DNA of 64,000 nucleotides, taken from the NCBI GenBank assembly GCA_032622095.1, contig CP136068.1:6613314-6677313 (forward strand), read 5' to 3'. The translations under genes were made by a program, and so were the position numbers. Position 1 is the first letter of the stretch; the number at the start of each line of letters is the position of its first letter. Below are positions 1 to 12,357 of the stretch, piece after piece. This DNA comes from Siphonodentalium dalli. Taxonomy: Eukaryota > Mollusca > Scaphopoda > Gadilida > Siphonodentaliidae. The notes under the pieces are model-generated. The model was given only the letters and a program-made list of their open reading frames with translations. It did no database searches and was not told the DNA's origin.

Positions 1-1232
1 GAACATTCCCTCTGTGTAACTAGATATTTCCCGAGCCCCTCCCTTCTGGATAAGTTGCCAAGATATTAAGAAACAAAAGTCGAGGTCCCAACCTCACTAA
101 ATTGCAGAGTGCATCTGTTATAGATAATATCTGATGAATCTGTCGAATTTATCACTTGAAACGCTGGGATATTTACACGCTGTGGGATGAACATGGGAGT
201 TAATTTTTATGTCATCGGAAAGGGGAACATTCCCTCTGTATAACTAGATATTTCCCGAGCCCCTCCCTAATGGATAAGTTGTCGAGATATTAAGAAACAA
301 AAGTCGTGGGTCCCAACCTCACTAAATTTACTGAGTGTATCTGTTACAGAATATGTTTGTTGAATCTGCCGAATTTATTACTTGAAACGCTGAGATATTT
401 CCACGCTGTGGTAAGAACCTGGGAATTCATTTTGATGCCATCGGAAAGGGGAACATTCCCTCTGTGTAACTAGATATCTCCCGAGCCCCTTCCTTCTGGA
501 TAAGTTGCCGAGATATTAAGAAACAAAAGTCGGGGTCCCAACCTCACTAAATTTACAGAGTGCATCTGTTATAGTTAATATCCGATGAATCTGCCGAATT
601 TATCACTTGAAACGCTGGGATATTTCCACGCCGTGGGAAGAACCTGGGAGTTAATTTTGATGTCATCGAAAAGGGGAACATTCCCTCTGTATAACTAGAT
701 ATTTCCCGAGCCCCTTCCTTCTGGATAAGTTGCCGACATATTAAGAAACAAAAGTTGGGGTCACAACCTCACTAAATTTACAGAGTGCATCTGTTACAGA
801 ATATGTTTGTTGAATCTGCCGAATTTATTACTTGAAACGCTGAGATATTTCCACGTTGTGGGAAGAATCTGGGAATTAATTTTGATGTCATCGGAAAGGG
901 GAACATTCCCTCTGTGTAACTAGATATTTCCCGAGCCCCTCCCTTCTGGATAAGTTGCCGATATATTGAGAAACAAAAGTCGGGGTCCCAACCTCACTAA
1001 ATTACAGAGTGCATCTGTTATAGATAATATCCGATGAATCTGCATAATTTATCACTTGAAACGCTGGGATATTTCCACGCCGTGGGAAGAACCTGGGAGT
1101 TAATTTTGATGTCATCGAAAAGGGGAACATTCCCTCTGTGTAACTAGATATTTCCCGAGCCCCTCCCTTATGGATAAGTTGCCGATATATTGAGAAACAA
1201 AAGTCGGGTCCCAACCTCACTAAATTACAGAG
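1..1232. repeat. 225-bp tandem satellite, about 5.5 copies, dimeric
   Basis: Units begin with GAACATTCCCTCTGT at 1, 225, 451, 676, 901 and 1125, so the period is 224-226 bp. Copies alternate between two subtypes: 1, 3 and 5 read 'gttatag(a/t)taatatc', while 2 and 4 read 'gttacagaatatgtttg'. The true higher-order unit is therefore about 450 bp. The array runs off the left edge of the window. The sixth copy is cut after about 108 bp at the junction with an inverted monomer. No gene lies here; open frames inside the array are by-products of the repeat. Confidence 0.95.
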
Positions 1233-1466
1233 TTCCCCTTTCCGATGGTATCAAAATTAATTCCCAGCTTCTGTCCACAGCGTGGAAATATTCCAGGGTT
1301 TCAAGTGATAAATTCGGCAGATTCATCGAATATTATTTATTGCATATGCACTCTGTAAATTTAGTGAGATTGGGACCCTGTCTTTTGTTTCTTAATATCT
1401 CGGCAACTTCTCCAGAAGGGTGAGCTCGGGAAATATCTAGTTACACAGAGGGAATGTTCCCCTTTC
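1233..1466 (-). repeat. Terminal inverted copy of the 225-bp satellite monomer
   Basis: From 1233 the sequence is the reverse complement of the satellite monomer, starting at its end (ttcccctttccgatg) and finishing at its start (ggaatgttcccc). The array therefore ends in a head-to-head switch with no spacer, as in foldback elements or after an inversion within an array. It differs from the direct copies by small changes. Confidence 0.92.
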
Positions 1467-2640
1467 ACTCAGGTGCCTTACATCATCTCGGAAAATTGTA
1501 TATTTACCTGTTGATATGTGGCGAAGAAACGCTATAAAAATTAATTAACAATTTCTTTACAATGATAGTTAGAAATCACTCGGGTTTAACCTTTCACCTC
1601 TGTGGCAGACAGCGGCAATTAACATTGCTGGTATGTGTGATTCCCAATACACTCCCGAATACACTGTGTATTAGGGGATTATGGGTGGATGTTTATTGAT
1701 AGTGTATTGATAGTCTAGACTGACAGGGGTCATATATGGCCGCATGTAGCTAATGACTGCAACATGCATGCATTGTTTATTTGTAGTTTATCGCAACTGA
1801 AATCTATGATACATTGTTGGTTATACAACAATTATTGTTGTATATTAAATGTATAGCCAATATATATGCTATTTAAAAGCTGTTAACCGTTTGCAAACTG
1901 CAATCATCATATCAGTCTAACTAAGCGTATTGTCGGGGTTAAGCCATGCTAGTCTTGAAACAATTTTCCTGGCGTGCACCTGAATATTCAGTGTATACGT
2001 AAAACCGTCATCTTGTTTGTGTGTTATCGTATTGGGAGAGGAGCTTTATAAGTTGCAAAACTTGTGTCCAAATCCCTTTCGTATTTTTTGTAAATAAAAT
2101 TTGTTTCAAGTCAAGTATTCAGTGTACTCTACCCGACCGCTCAATGCATGCTTTGACGAAATATTTGATAACAGAACAGGGTCTTGACCTTCAAGTTCGC
2201 GTGTTTGAATTTTTATATAGCTTATAAAAGCAACTAGAAAAGACATTAGTCGATGAATTGTCCAAAGTTTCCAACTACAACTTTTACATATTCACTAGCC
2301 TATATATACCGACGACTGTAAGATAAGCAAATATCATATAAAGAGACATGAATATCGATATGCAACCTCAAACAAACCTGCATGAAGTTTCAATGCACCA
2401 GACAGGACTACTCCTACACATGCACACACTCAAGTCGATTAGATTGATGAATTATTAGTGTAAAACACAGACCCAGGGTGTGGACTCAGGGGTTCCAAAC
2501 CGCACCTAGCATTTGCTGCGTTTGCATTGATTTGTTTCACAGTAATAAAACCCCATTGGAACTGATATTATGACCCACACCAGCTCAGAACATTTGGTGA
2601 GGTACCCCCGAATCATTTTTTAAAGCCAGTGTACACGTAA
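1467..2640. other. Intergenic, no gene seen
   Basis: AT-rich single-copy-looking sequence. I see no splice-bordered coding exon, RNA gene or clear transposon end here. A 68-codon frame at 2021-2227 has no supporting features. Confidence 0.6.
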
Positions 2641-3897
2641 TATGATGAATGTTAATAATGACATGTAGTTGGGAACGAGTCATTTTGGGGTCATTCGGCC
2701 AAAAAACATGGCCACCAGCAGCCATCTTGGATTTTACTCTTTGTATGACTAAATCCTTTAGCACAGGCTAAAGGTCGTACCTTTATTATGATCATCATAA
2801 AATTTGTCATGAATGTTAATAATGACATGTAGATGGGAATGAGTCATTTTGGGGTCATTCGGACGAAAAACATGGCCGCCAGCGGCCATCTTGGATTAAA
2901 AAATTTAATCCATTACCACGTGCCACAGGTCGTACTGTTTGTCTGATCATCATGAAATTTGTCATGGATGATAATATTGACATGTAGATGGGAACGAGTA
3001 ATTTTGGGGTCATTCGGCCAAAAAACATGGCCGCCAGCAGCCATCTTGGATTTTACTCTTTGCATGACTAAATCGTTTAGCGCGAGCTACAGGTCGTACC
3101 TTTGGTGTAATCTGTATGAAATTTGTCATGAATGTTGACATTGTCATGTAGATGGGAACGAGTCATTTTGGGGTCATTTGGATAAAAAACATGGCCGCTG
3201 GTGGCCATCTTGGATTTAAAAATTCAATCCATTGGCGCGGGCTACAGGTCGTAATGTTTGTCTGATCATCATGAAATTTGTCATGGATGTTAATATTGAT
3301 ATGTAGATGGGAACGAGTCATTTTGGTGTCATTCGTCAAAAAAATATGGCCACCAATTTCCATTTTAGATTTTACTCTTTGTATGACTAAATATTTCTAC
3401 AAAATTCATTAGCATGTGTTATAGACCGATATGTTTGTTTGATCTTCATGAATTTTTTCATGGATGTTGACATGTAGATGGGAACGAGTTATTTTGGGGT
3501 GATTCCCAAAAAAAATTGGTTACTGGTGGCCATTCTAGAATTTAATCTTTACATCATTAAATACTTTGGCAAACCCTACAGACCACATCCCTGATCTGAT
3601 CATTATGAAATTTATCATGAATGTTGATATTGACATGTAGATGAGAACGAGTCATTTTGGGGGTCATTCAGCCAAAAGACATGGCCGCTGGTGAACATCA
3701 TGGATTTCAAAATTTATTCAGTTAACGTGGTTACAGGCTGTACTGTTTGTTTGATCATCATAAAAATTATCATGGATGTCGACATTGAGATGAAGATGGG
3801 AACGAGTCATTTTAGGGTCATTCGGTCAAAAAACATGGCCACCACGGCCATCTTGCATTTACTATTAGGATCACTAAATCCTTTGACACACCCTTTA

Positions 3898-3978
3898 TTA
3901 GCTCAACTTACTTTTGTAAGTTTGAGCTATTGCCATGGCTTGGTGTCCTTCGTCCGTGTGTCCGTCAACAATTTCCTT
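3898..3978 (+). repeat. Fragment of a dispersed 'TAGCTCA' repeat inserted in the satellite
   Basis: The satellite is interrupted by 'tagctcaacttacttttg' and 'cttcgtccgtgtgtccgtc', which resembles the 5' part of the AGCTCACCTGAGACGAAG family at 9243 and 12358. The satellite resumes at 'tttggcgcgggc'. Confidence 0.55.
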
Positions 3979-4372
3979 TGGCGCGGGCAAATGTTGACAT
4001 TGACATGTAGATGGGAACGAGTCATTTTGGGGTCAGTGGGCCAAAAAACATGGCCGTCAGCAGCCATCTTGGATTTTACTCTTTGCATGACTAAATCATT
4101 TGGCGCAGGCTACAGGTCGTAGTTTTGATCGGAACTTCATGAAATTTGTCATGAAAGTTAACATTGACATGTAGATGGGAACGATTCATTTTGGGGTCAT
4201 TCGGCCAAAAAACATGGCCACTGGTGGCCATTTTGGATTTCAAAATTCAATCCATTGGCGCGGGCTACAGGTCGTACTGTTCGTCTGATCATTATGAAGT
4301 TTGTCATGGATGTTAATATTGACATGTAGATGGGAACGAGTCATTTTGGGGTTGTTCGGCCAAAAAACATGG

Positions 4373-5649
4373 CCGCCAGCAGCCATCATGGATTTTACTC
4401 TTTGCATGACTAAATCATTTGGCGCGGGCTACAGGTCGTACCTATGGTCTGATCTTTATGAATTTTGTCATGAATGTTGACATTGACATGTAGATGGGAA
4501 CGAGTCATTTTGGGGTCATTCGGCCAAAAAACATGGCCGCTGGTGGCCATTTTGGATTTAAAAATTCAATCCATTGGCGCGGGCTACATGTCGTGCTGTT
4601 CGTCGGATCATCATGAAATTTGTCATGGATGTTAATATTGACATGTAGAACAAGTGATTTTGGGGTCGTTCAGCCAAAAAACATGGCCGCCAGCAGCCAT
4701 CTTGGATTTTACTCTTTCAATGACTAAATCCTTTGGCGCGGGTTACAGGTCGTACCTTTGGTCTGACCTTTATGAAATTTGTCATGAATATTGATCTTGA
4801 CATGTATATGGGAACGAGTCATTTTGGGGTCATATGGCCAAAAAAATGGCCGCTGGCAGCCATGTTGGATTTAAAAATTCAATCCATTGGCACGGGCTAC
4901 AGGTCGTACTGTTTGTCTCATCATCATGATATTTATCATAGATGTTAATATTAACATGTAGATGGGAACGAGTCATTTTGGGGTCTTTTGGCCAAAAAAT
5001 GTGTCCGCCAGCAGCCATCATGGATTTTACTCTTTGCATGACTAAATCATTTGGCGCGGGCTACAGGTCGTACCTATGGTCTGATCTTTATGAATTTTGT
5101 CATGAATGTTGACATTGACATGTAGATGGGAACGAGTCATTTTGGGGTCATTCGGCCAAAAAACATGGCCGCTGGTGGCCATTTTGGATTTAAAAATTCA
5201 ATCCATTGGCGCGGGCTACATGTCGTGCTGTTCGTCGGATCATCATGAAATTTGTCATGGATGTTAATATTGACATGTAGAACAAGTGATTTTGGGGTCG
5301 TTCAGCCAAAAAACATGGCCGCCAGCAGCCATCTTGGATTTTACTCTTTCAATGACTAAATCCTTTGGCGCGGGTTACAGGTCGTACCTTTGGTCTGACC
5401 TTTATGAAATTTGTCATGAATATTGATCTTGACATGTATATGGGAACGAGTCATTTTGGGGTCATATGGCCAAAAAAATGGCCGCTGGCAGCCATGTTGG
5501 ATTTAAAAATTCAATCCATTGGCACGGGCTACAGGTCGTACTGTTTGTCTCATCATCATGATATTTATCATAGATGTTAATATTAACATGTAGATGGGAA
5601 CGAGTCATTTTGGGGTCTTTTGGCCAAAAAATGTGTCCGCCAGCAGCCA
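4373..5649. repeat. Recent identical tandem duplication of 632 bp inside the satellite
   Basis: 4373-5017 and 5005-5649 read the same base for base where compared, offset by exactly 632 bp, which is four monomers or two dimers. The two copies even share private variants such as 'gtagaacaagtgatttt' and 'aaaaaatgtgtccgcc'. Neighbouring monomers differ at many sites. This is the mark of recent unequal exchange, or of an assembly duplication. Confidence 0.9.
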
Positions 5650-6065
5650 TATTGGATTTTACTCTTTGCATGAATAAATCCTTTGGTGCGGGCTACAGGT
5701 CGTAGCTTTGGTCGGAACTTCAAGAAATTTGTCATGTATGTTAACAATGACATGTAGATGGGGAAACGAGTCATTTTCGGGTCGTTCAGCCGAAAAACAT
5801 GGCCGCCAGCAGCCATCTTGGATTGTACTCTTTGCATGACTAAATCCATTGGCACAGGCTACAGGTCATACCTTTGATCAGATCATTATGAGATTTGTGA
5901 AGGCTGTAGATGGGAACAAGTCATTTTGGGGTAATTCGGAAAAAAACATGGCTGCCGGTGGCCATTTTAGAATTTACTCTTTGCATCAATAAATCATTTG
6001 GCACACCATAATCACCACATCCCTGATCCGATCATTATGAAACCTGTTATGAATGTTGATATTTA

Positions 6066-6535
6066 ATGTACATCTAGTCTTACTTAGACATTTCAATTAG
6101 CACTTTTCCTATTCCTCCATTTACTGTCGACCATTAAATTATTCCCCTACCTAAGTTGAGCTACAGTGTCATTGACACTTTCATTGATAAAGATACTTCC
6201 AAGCACCACACACCAAATCAAGACTTGATCTTATTTTCACATACATGACAGATGTTCTGACAACAGTAATACAGTGTCCATGGTCTGATCACAAATGACT
6301 TGTTGCTGCTATTCCTGTCCTTGCCATCTAGTTAACATTGTTCATTCGTATACATTATCATTCCATTTCTACTTCTACCAATACGACTATTGTTTTGGTC
6401 TCACTTCACATGTACATCTTGTCATACTTAGACATTTCCATTAGCACCTTTCCTAATTCCTCCATTTACTGTCAACCATTAAATTATTCCCCTACCTAAG
6501 TTGAGCTACAGTGTTATTGACACTTTCATTAGTAC
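6066..6535 (+). repeat. Direct pair of ~125-bp repeats, offset 344 bp
   Basis: About 6066-6190 and 6410-6535 share 'acttagacatttc' through 'ctacctaagttgagctac' and 'attgacactttcatt' with few differences. Weaker relatives of the 'aagttgagct' block appear near 19586 and 20350. No gene is seen between them. Confidence 0.85.
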
Positions 6536-6761
6536 ATGTATGTTGTTTGTGCTGGGTTAAAGTACCTATTCCCACTGAAAAATTAGTTTGAGGTGAAACC
6601 ATAAATGCACTGGATTTCATCCAGATAAATAATAGAACATTCCAGTGTACACTTTTAAAACTGAGGGCAAAAATCTATTTAGTACAGAAATTGTTAACCC
6701 GTTGAACCCCTACCCTAGATATTGGGTGATTTACGCATTTTTCAAGAGACAAACTAAACTT

Positions 6762-8030
6762 ATTATACCCTCCGCAACGAAGTTAGGGGGTATACTGGAG
6801 TCAGCTCATCCGTCCGCCATCCGTCGTCCGTCGAGCCGTGGACACAAATTTGTCAGGAGTTTTTGTCAGTCTTGAAACTTGGTACAGGCATCAACCACCA
6901 TGGGCACCTGCGCACTTGCGTTTATGACGTCTGTCGGACTTCTTTTGATGGAGTTATTCCCTCTTTTTGAAACATGTATAATTTTTATACCCCCCCCCCC
7001 CCGCAACGAAGTTAGGGGGGGGTGTATACTGGAGTCAGCTTATTCGTCCGTCCATCTGGCCGGGGACACAAATTTGTCCGGAGTTTTTCTCAGTTGTTTT
7101 TAGATCAATTTCCGTGAAACTTGGCACAGACATCATTAACCACCATGGGAACCTGTGCACGTGCAATTATGACATCTGTTGGATTTTATTTGTGGAGTTA
7201 TCCACCCTTTTTCGACTTATAAATTTTTTCGCAACATGTATAATTTAGTCCGAGCTTTTATTCATACATTTTTAGGTTTGAATTCTTTTAAAACTTGGCA
7301 CAGATATTTAGTACCATGGGAACCTGTGCACCTCCAATTATGACGTCTGTCCGACATTTTTTGGTGGAGTTATCCTCCTTTTTCAACTTAGAAATATTTT
7401 TGCAACATGCATAATTTTGTTCGAGCTTTTATTCCTACATTTATAGGTCAATGTTTTTTTTAACTTGGCACTGATATTAAGTACCATGGGAACCTGTGCA
7501 CCTGTGACTATGATGTCTGTCTGACTTTTTTTGTGGAGTTATTCCCCTTTTTCGACTTTAAGTTTGCAACATGCATAATTTTGTCTGAATTTTTATTCCT
7601 ACATTTTTTCGGTCAATAGGTTTAAGATTTGTGTTATTGTTGTGCACCTACAATGGGAACTTTTATTTTATTATTTTAACTAAATGTTTACTGACATGTG
7701 AAACATCTTAGTATTTTAAAAACACGGGGGGGGGGGGTATCCTCTAGTTAGGTAAATTTGATTTTAACTTGGCACAGACATTTAGTACCATGGGAACCTG
7801 TGCACCTGCGATTGTGACATCTGTCGGGCATGTTTTGGTGGAGTTATCCACCTTTTCTGACTTAGAATTTTTTTTGCAACATGTCTAATTTTGTCCGAGC
7901 TTTTATTCCTACATTTTTCGGTCAATATGTTTAAGATTACAGTTAGGTTTGTGCACCTGCAATGGGAACTGTTATTTTATTATTTTAACTAAAATGTTTA
8001 CTGACATGTGAAACATCTTAGAATTTGTAA
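6762..8030 (+). repeat. Dispersed 'ggggtatactggagtcagc' family with internal ~170-bp tandem units
   Basis: The block starts with 'ataccctccgcaacgaagtt' and repeats that start near 6986. It carries at least five copies of 'ccatgggaacctgtgcacc' (near 6898, 7144, 7315, 7485, 7788), each followed by 'tatgacgtctgtc' and 'tggagttatcc'. A separate 305-bp offset duplicates 'ttattttattattttaact' (7670 and 7975). Poly-C and poly-G runs border the units. Such families are common in mollusc genomes; the element class is not clear from this sequence. Confidence 0.8.
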
Positions 8031-9240
8031 AATTGTCCTTGAAGACATCTTATATGGGTGCATATATTTGCCATACATCTGGGTTTTATCACATGATCAT
8101 ATTCCTTTCTCAATGCACTCTGAAAGTATGCTAAACAATGAACCCTTGTTTTTTGATGCATTTCATGAATATAAAAAGCAAACATGTTTTCTCGAAGATT
8201 GATTTATTAAGTTTATTAAAGAATGAATATCAACATATATATCCTATTCATATGGTTATTTCATATTGAGTCGACTGAGTTTAAAAAACGTCATCAGAAT
8301 TTGTCTGATTTATATGCAGGTAGCTGAAGAAGATTAGTCAGTTTTAATTAGTTCACAAAATGGTGCTCTCAAAGTTAGGAATGGGGTTCCGTATGACTAG
8401 TGAATGCTAATTCACTAACTGAACTCATACAGTCATCTCAATTATTTGACATTATATAATAGTATATTTTGAGTATTTCCAAGTGATGCCGTCCGAGATA
8501 GGGGTTGGGGTCGGGTCGGGCACCATCAAATGTGGAAATATGAGGTTATGTATATGTTTATCTGTTAACCGATAAAAATATATTTAAATTTGTATATATG
8601 AGGTTCCGCTATTTAAATTTGGTTTACTTTTTACAATATATGCCAGGGTACCCTGCTAGTATACAATATTGAAGCACACAAGCTTAACTGACATTACACA
8701 AGTGATATACAAGCGACAATTAAAACCCTTTTATTTTTTTTCAGGTTCTGATTGTCTTTTTTACAAGCATTAGTGTCTTGTGAGATGACTATGCCGAAAT
8801 AACACAGTGGTAAAGTTCTGTGAATTATGTTCATCAAATACCATGCAGCCATACCGGGCAAGATGTCATGAGATTATTTCTTCTGGAATCTGACAACACA
8901 TATGAAGGCACTTGAATACCAAAGACTATCCAAACTGCTATATCACAGCACCAGTCTTTTCGAGGCAGGTACAACCAGCAGGCTGAAAACTTGTCAGGCT
9001 ATTGTTCAATACATTTGGTTTGTAGATAACCAAATGCAACTTGGTATAATAATCTACTATATATTTTGGAACTGCTGTCTCTGTGTATTTTGTATATGTG
9101 TGTGTTATAGACTCAAAATCTTTTTGACCGATCTGACTCAAATTTGGTATGTGGGTTGTAGTTCCCATTCATCTTTATTGTGTGTTTATTTACTTTATAT
9201 TGTGTCCATTTACCTTTACTATGGTGTGTATTTACCTTTT
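8031..9240. other. Intergenic, no gene seen
   Basis: No supported exon or RNA gene. The end (9170-9240) holds short degenerate 'gtgtccatttacct' repeats that recur in the array at 13225-13830. Confidence 0.6.
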
Positions 9241-9242
9241 TA

Positions 9243-9900
9243 GCTCACCTGAGACGAAGTCTCCGGTGGAGCTATAGTCATCACTCCTCATCCGTCGTCC
9301 GTCGTACCGTCCGTCAACAATTCTTTAAACATCTTCTCCTCTGAAACCATCAGACCGATTGGATTTATATTTGGTGTGGATGTTCCCTAGCTATAGATGA
9401 CTCTTATTCAGATTTGTTCAAATGAGGTCACCAAGTCAAATAGTTTTGATGTCAGGACCATAACTATTTTTCCACAGTAATTCTTAAAACGACTACTTTT
9501 CTGAAGTTGTCGGGCCAAATGGGTTCATATTTGGTATGAGCGTATCTTGGGTGACTGTGGTTCAGATTTGTTCAAATGAGGTCACTGGGTCAAATGTGGG
9601 TGGGGCTATGGACATAAATCTGAAGAATATTTTTTTTTTAGATTTAACTTATTGCTCAATTTAACCAAAAAAAAAAAAAATTATATATATTTTATTTTTA
9701 ATAAATATTTTTTTTATTAAATAAAATATTTTTTATTTAAATAAAATAAAAAACATTTAATTAAAATTTTTAAGAACTTCTGACATTACATCTTCGGGGG
9801 GGGGGGTAAGTACCTCTAGTCTCCCCACTAAATTTGGTTGAAATCAGGGGTTTGGGAGAAAAGATGAACAGTCGGATGTACAGAAATGTTCAGTAAATTC
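9243..9900 (+). repeat. Dispersed repeat, AGCTCACCTGAGACGAAG family, copy 1
   Basis: Begins AGCTCACCTGAGACGAAG and carries typical internal blocks 'cgtcaacaattc', 'cagatttgttcaaatgaggt' and an end block 'ggggtttgggagaaaagatg'. Two internal units repeat (near 9300-9430 and 9470-9600). A run of almost pure A and T (about 9640-9780) and a poly-G tract (about 9797) sit inside. Related copies are at 10670-11000, 12358-12800, 15150-15420 and, as an end fragment only, 16150-16260. Confidence 0.85.
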
Positions 9901-10202
9901 CTTTTAATACTAGTATCTGTGCATTCTCATTACAAGCCAACTCTGCTCTGAACTGACAGACATGACACATGTTGTTTATAATCAGGGCCAGATATATAGA
10001 TAGATAAGAGAACTTCTGTAGCTATACGCAGAGTCCCCAGGGAGTGTATTCGTGTCATTCATTATTTAAATGAGATTAATTGTGTTGTACATTTGTTTTC
10101 TAAAGTTGTCAGTAGCACCATCATTGTTTACATTACACTGGTCATTAATATCAGATTAAATTCCTTTTCTCAGAGCTTTAAGTGTGTCTGGCATCATTTG
10201 TA

Positions 10203-10292
10203 GAATGAGGTTCCCAGAGGGTGAATTTAATTATGCTACCCTGCACGACAGGCTAGCATCACCAAATATACCCTATGTGGACCTCATTCTGC
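10203..10292. repeat. Hairpin-forming inverted repeat, AGAATGAGGT family
   Basis: Ends read 'agaatgaggttccca' and 'ggacctcattct', and the inner arms 'gagggtgaattta' and 'caccaaatataccct' also pair. It is the same family as the hairpin at 10495-10583 and the larger double hairpin at 56481-56734. Confidence 0.7.
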
Positions 10293-10494
10293 TTAGGCTT
10301 CATCTTCTGGGAAGTATCTAGAGTTTCAAAGTGACATTTTTAGCAGCTCTTTTCCTTTCTGTTCAGATTTTAAAATGCATAATTAAGGTGTCAAATGGGT
10401 GCGCATACTGTCATATGTCAGTAATGTCACCAACTTCAGCTGGAGAACTTCTGTCTGTCCCTAGGTCTCCCATAGCAGTTGAGGACTAAGTAAA

Positions 10495-10583
10495 ATTGGG
10501 TTCCCAGATGTGAATTTGGTGATGCTAGCCTACCGTACAGAATAGCATCACTACATTCACCCTTTTTGGAACTCAGACACACT
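10495..10583. repeat. Second hairpin of the same family
   Basis: 'gggttcccagatgtgaattt' and 'acattcaccctttttggaac' form the arms around 'ggtgatgctagcc...aatagcatcac'. It shares the 'gtgatgctagc' core with 10203-10292 and 56512-56712, so it is probably a half of a palindromic non-autonomous transposon. Confidence 0.65.
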
Positions 10584-10659
10584 AAATTCACGCTTGGCTG
10601 TTCCAATATTATTTTCTTAATCACTTAGCTACATGACCTCATTATACATTATTATGGAC

Positions 10660-11100
10660 AAAAAAGTGGGGGGGGGGTATATTGGATTAAATATGTTGGT
10701 CTGTCGGTGTGTCCTTCCATCCATTGTTCTGTCCATCCATCCATCAACAATTGTTTTCTTCTCGAGATCTATATGAATTCCCTACCTGTATGTGACTCAA
10801 ATTCAGATTTGTTCAAATAAGTTCATCAGGTCAAATAGGAGGGATGCCAGGGCCATAACGTTTTCCCTCCATAGTAATTCTAACAACTATTACTACTCAA
10901 GAACCATCAAGTCTATTTAGCTTATATTTGTGTATGCAGGGTCCTTGGGTGGCATGTTTAGATCTGTTCCAATGGGGGCCTTTTTGGAAAATCAATTAAC
11001 TTTAACTCTTAAAAGCGAATGTTTATAATTATAAGATGAATAGATATCAGAGATGGGGATTCATGTTTGTTCAAATAGGGGCAGAGACCCCACCCACACT
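10660..11100 (+). repeat. Degenerate dispersed repeat copy after a poly-G run
   Basis: Poly-G then 'tatattggattaaatatg', followed by 'catccatcaacaattg', 'cagatttgttcaaat' and 'gccagggccataac'. These are blocks of the AGCTCACCTGAGACGAAG family, so this is an old member. Confidence 0.6.
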
Positions 11101-11119
11101 ACCTGTATCTATGCTGTAC

Positions 11120-12249
11120 CAGTGTTCGCGCTGGACCGAAAAAAACTTTAGCCAAAAGTTTAGCCAAATGAAAATTTTATTAGCCAAATGAAAAAAACTT
11201 TAGCCAAATGTATTTTGGCCAAATTAGATCATCGTTTTCTGGTCGGTTCACAATTAATGACTAAAACGTAAAATCTAACAGACACAGGTAAAATACACAA
11301 TAATTTAAATAACTTTGATGAACTAGAAGTATTTTTATATACATCATTTATTAAAAATTTATTTAATCTTTATGTGAAAGAGTGATTTGGGGGGGGGGGG
11401 GGTGGGGGGGGGGGGGGTAACCCGGGATTGTCCTTAATTTTTGTTTTGTTTTATATCAATATCTTTTTTAAAATCAATAAATATTTATCCTTGCGAAAAT
11501 ATCTAAGTGACATCTGGAAACTAATAACTTAATATTGTTACGCCATTATCAAATTACAATCTGCCATAAAAGCATGCATATTATTTTGACTGTATCGATA
11601 TTGACGGCCAATAGCCACAAAATATCTGTCATGATTCACATTTGGCTGATTAAGCTATTGTCTTACACTTGGTGCTCATAAACCTCGGCGGTCATAAATA
11701 CAATGTCATCATAAACATGCATTGTGCAGAGGCCCCGTGAGTGACCAGACAGACAATGGGGGATTAGGGGATTAAATGTAAAATAATGACATTTTGCTGT
11801 TTCGTGACGTATCTTTCTCCAGATTAAAACACTAAATATGATTGCATATCACTTTGTGATCGCTTGGTTGATAGAGTTGTCGATCGGCTTTCCCTTTGTA
11901 CTGTCCGCGATCGAGTTTCCCTTTGCACAGTCGGCGATATATTCCCACTTTCGTTGTGTTCGGACTAGATCGTTCACATCACTAAATGTTAGAGCTTACC
12001 TCTAAAATTGCTGCTACGGAACGATATTTCATAAGTACGAAAATAATGAAATACTTTCGTCACCTAACTTCGTCTTGAATGTCGATCTATTGAGCGCTTT
12101 TATTAATTAGCTTTCTGACTCCATGCTTTCAGTCTCCATTTGGGGTCAAAAAAAGTTTAGCCAAAAGTTTAGCCAAATGAAATTGTTATTAGCCAAATTC
12201 GAAAAATATTAGCCAATGGCTAATTTGGCCACCGACAGCGCGAACACTG
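11120..12249. mobile_element. Non-autonomous hAT-type element, 1130 bp
   Basis: The ends are perfect 14-bp inverted repeats, CAGTGTTCGCGCTG and CAGCGCGAACACTG. They are flanked by a perfect 8-bp direct duplication, TGCTGTAC, at 11112-11119 and 12250-12257. An 8-bp duplication plus CAGTG ends is the established signature of hAT transposons. Near both ends the short motif 'tagccaaa' is repeated several times in opposite senses, as expected of subterminal transposase-binding repeats. A long poly-G stretch lies at about 11390-11417. No transposase ORF is present, so it would depend on an enzyme supplied elsewhere. Confidence 0.93.
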
Positions 12250-12357
12250 TGCTGTACGCTACTGGTATAATAAGATAATGTCATATTCTTGCAGCGATGT
12301 CCCCACAGTGTTGGGGAGGTGATTTACAGATTTGTTCAATGAAATGTAATTTTTGAG

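Larger units (their letters stand above)
2641..6065. repeat. Satellite of alternating ~155/164-bp monomers (about 21 copies)
   Basis: The motif GACATGTAGATGGGAACGAG recurs at 155- or 164-bp steps (for example 2660, 2824, 2979, 3143). Two subtypes alternate. One continues 'ccgccagcagccatcttgg' then 'ttttactctttgcatgac'; the other continues 'ctggtggccat' then 'aaaattcaatccattggcgcg'. The higher-order unit is thus about 320 bp. Diverged single relatives occur at 46131-46515 and, inverted, at 55548-55890, so the satellite probably grew from a dispersed repeat. No coding function is supported. Confidence 0.95.

Noticed and set aside
4733-5580. Two identical 71-residue frames 632 bp apart
   Set aside because: They reflect the satellite duplication, not a duplicated gene.
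6762-8030. An LTR retrotransposon suggested by repeated blocks
   Set aside because: No primer-binding site, polypurine tract, gag or pol remnant, and the repeats are tandem rather than a terminal pair.
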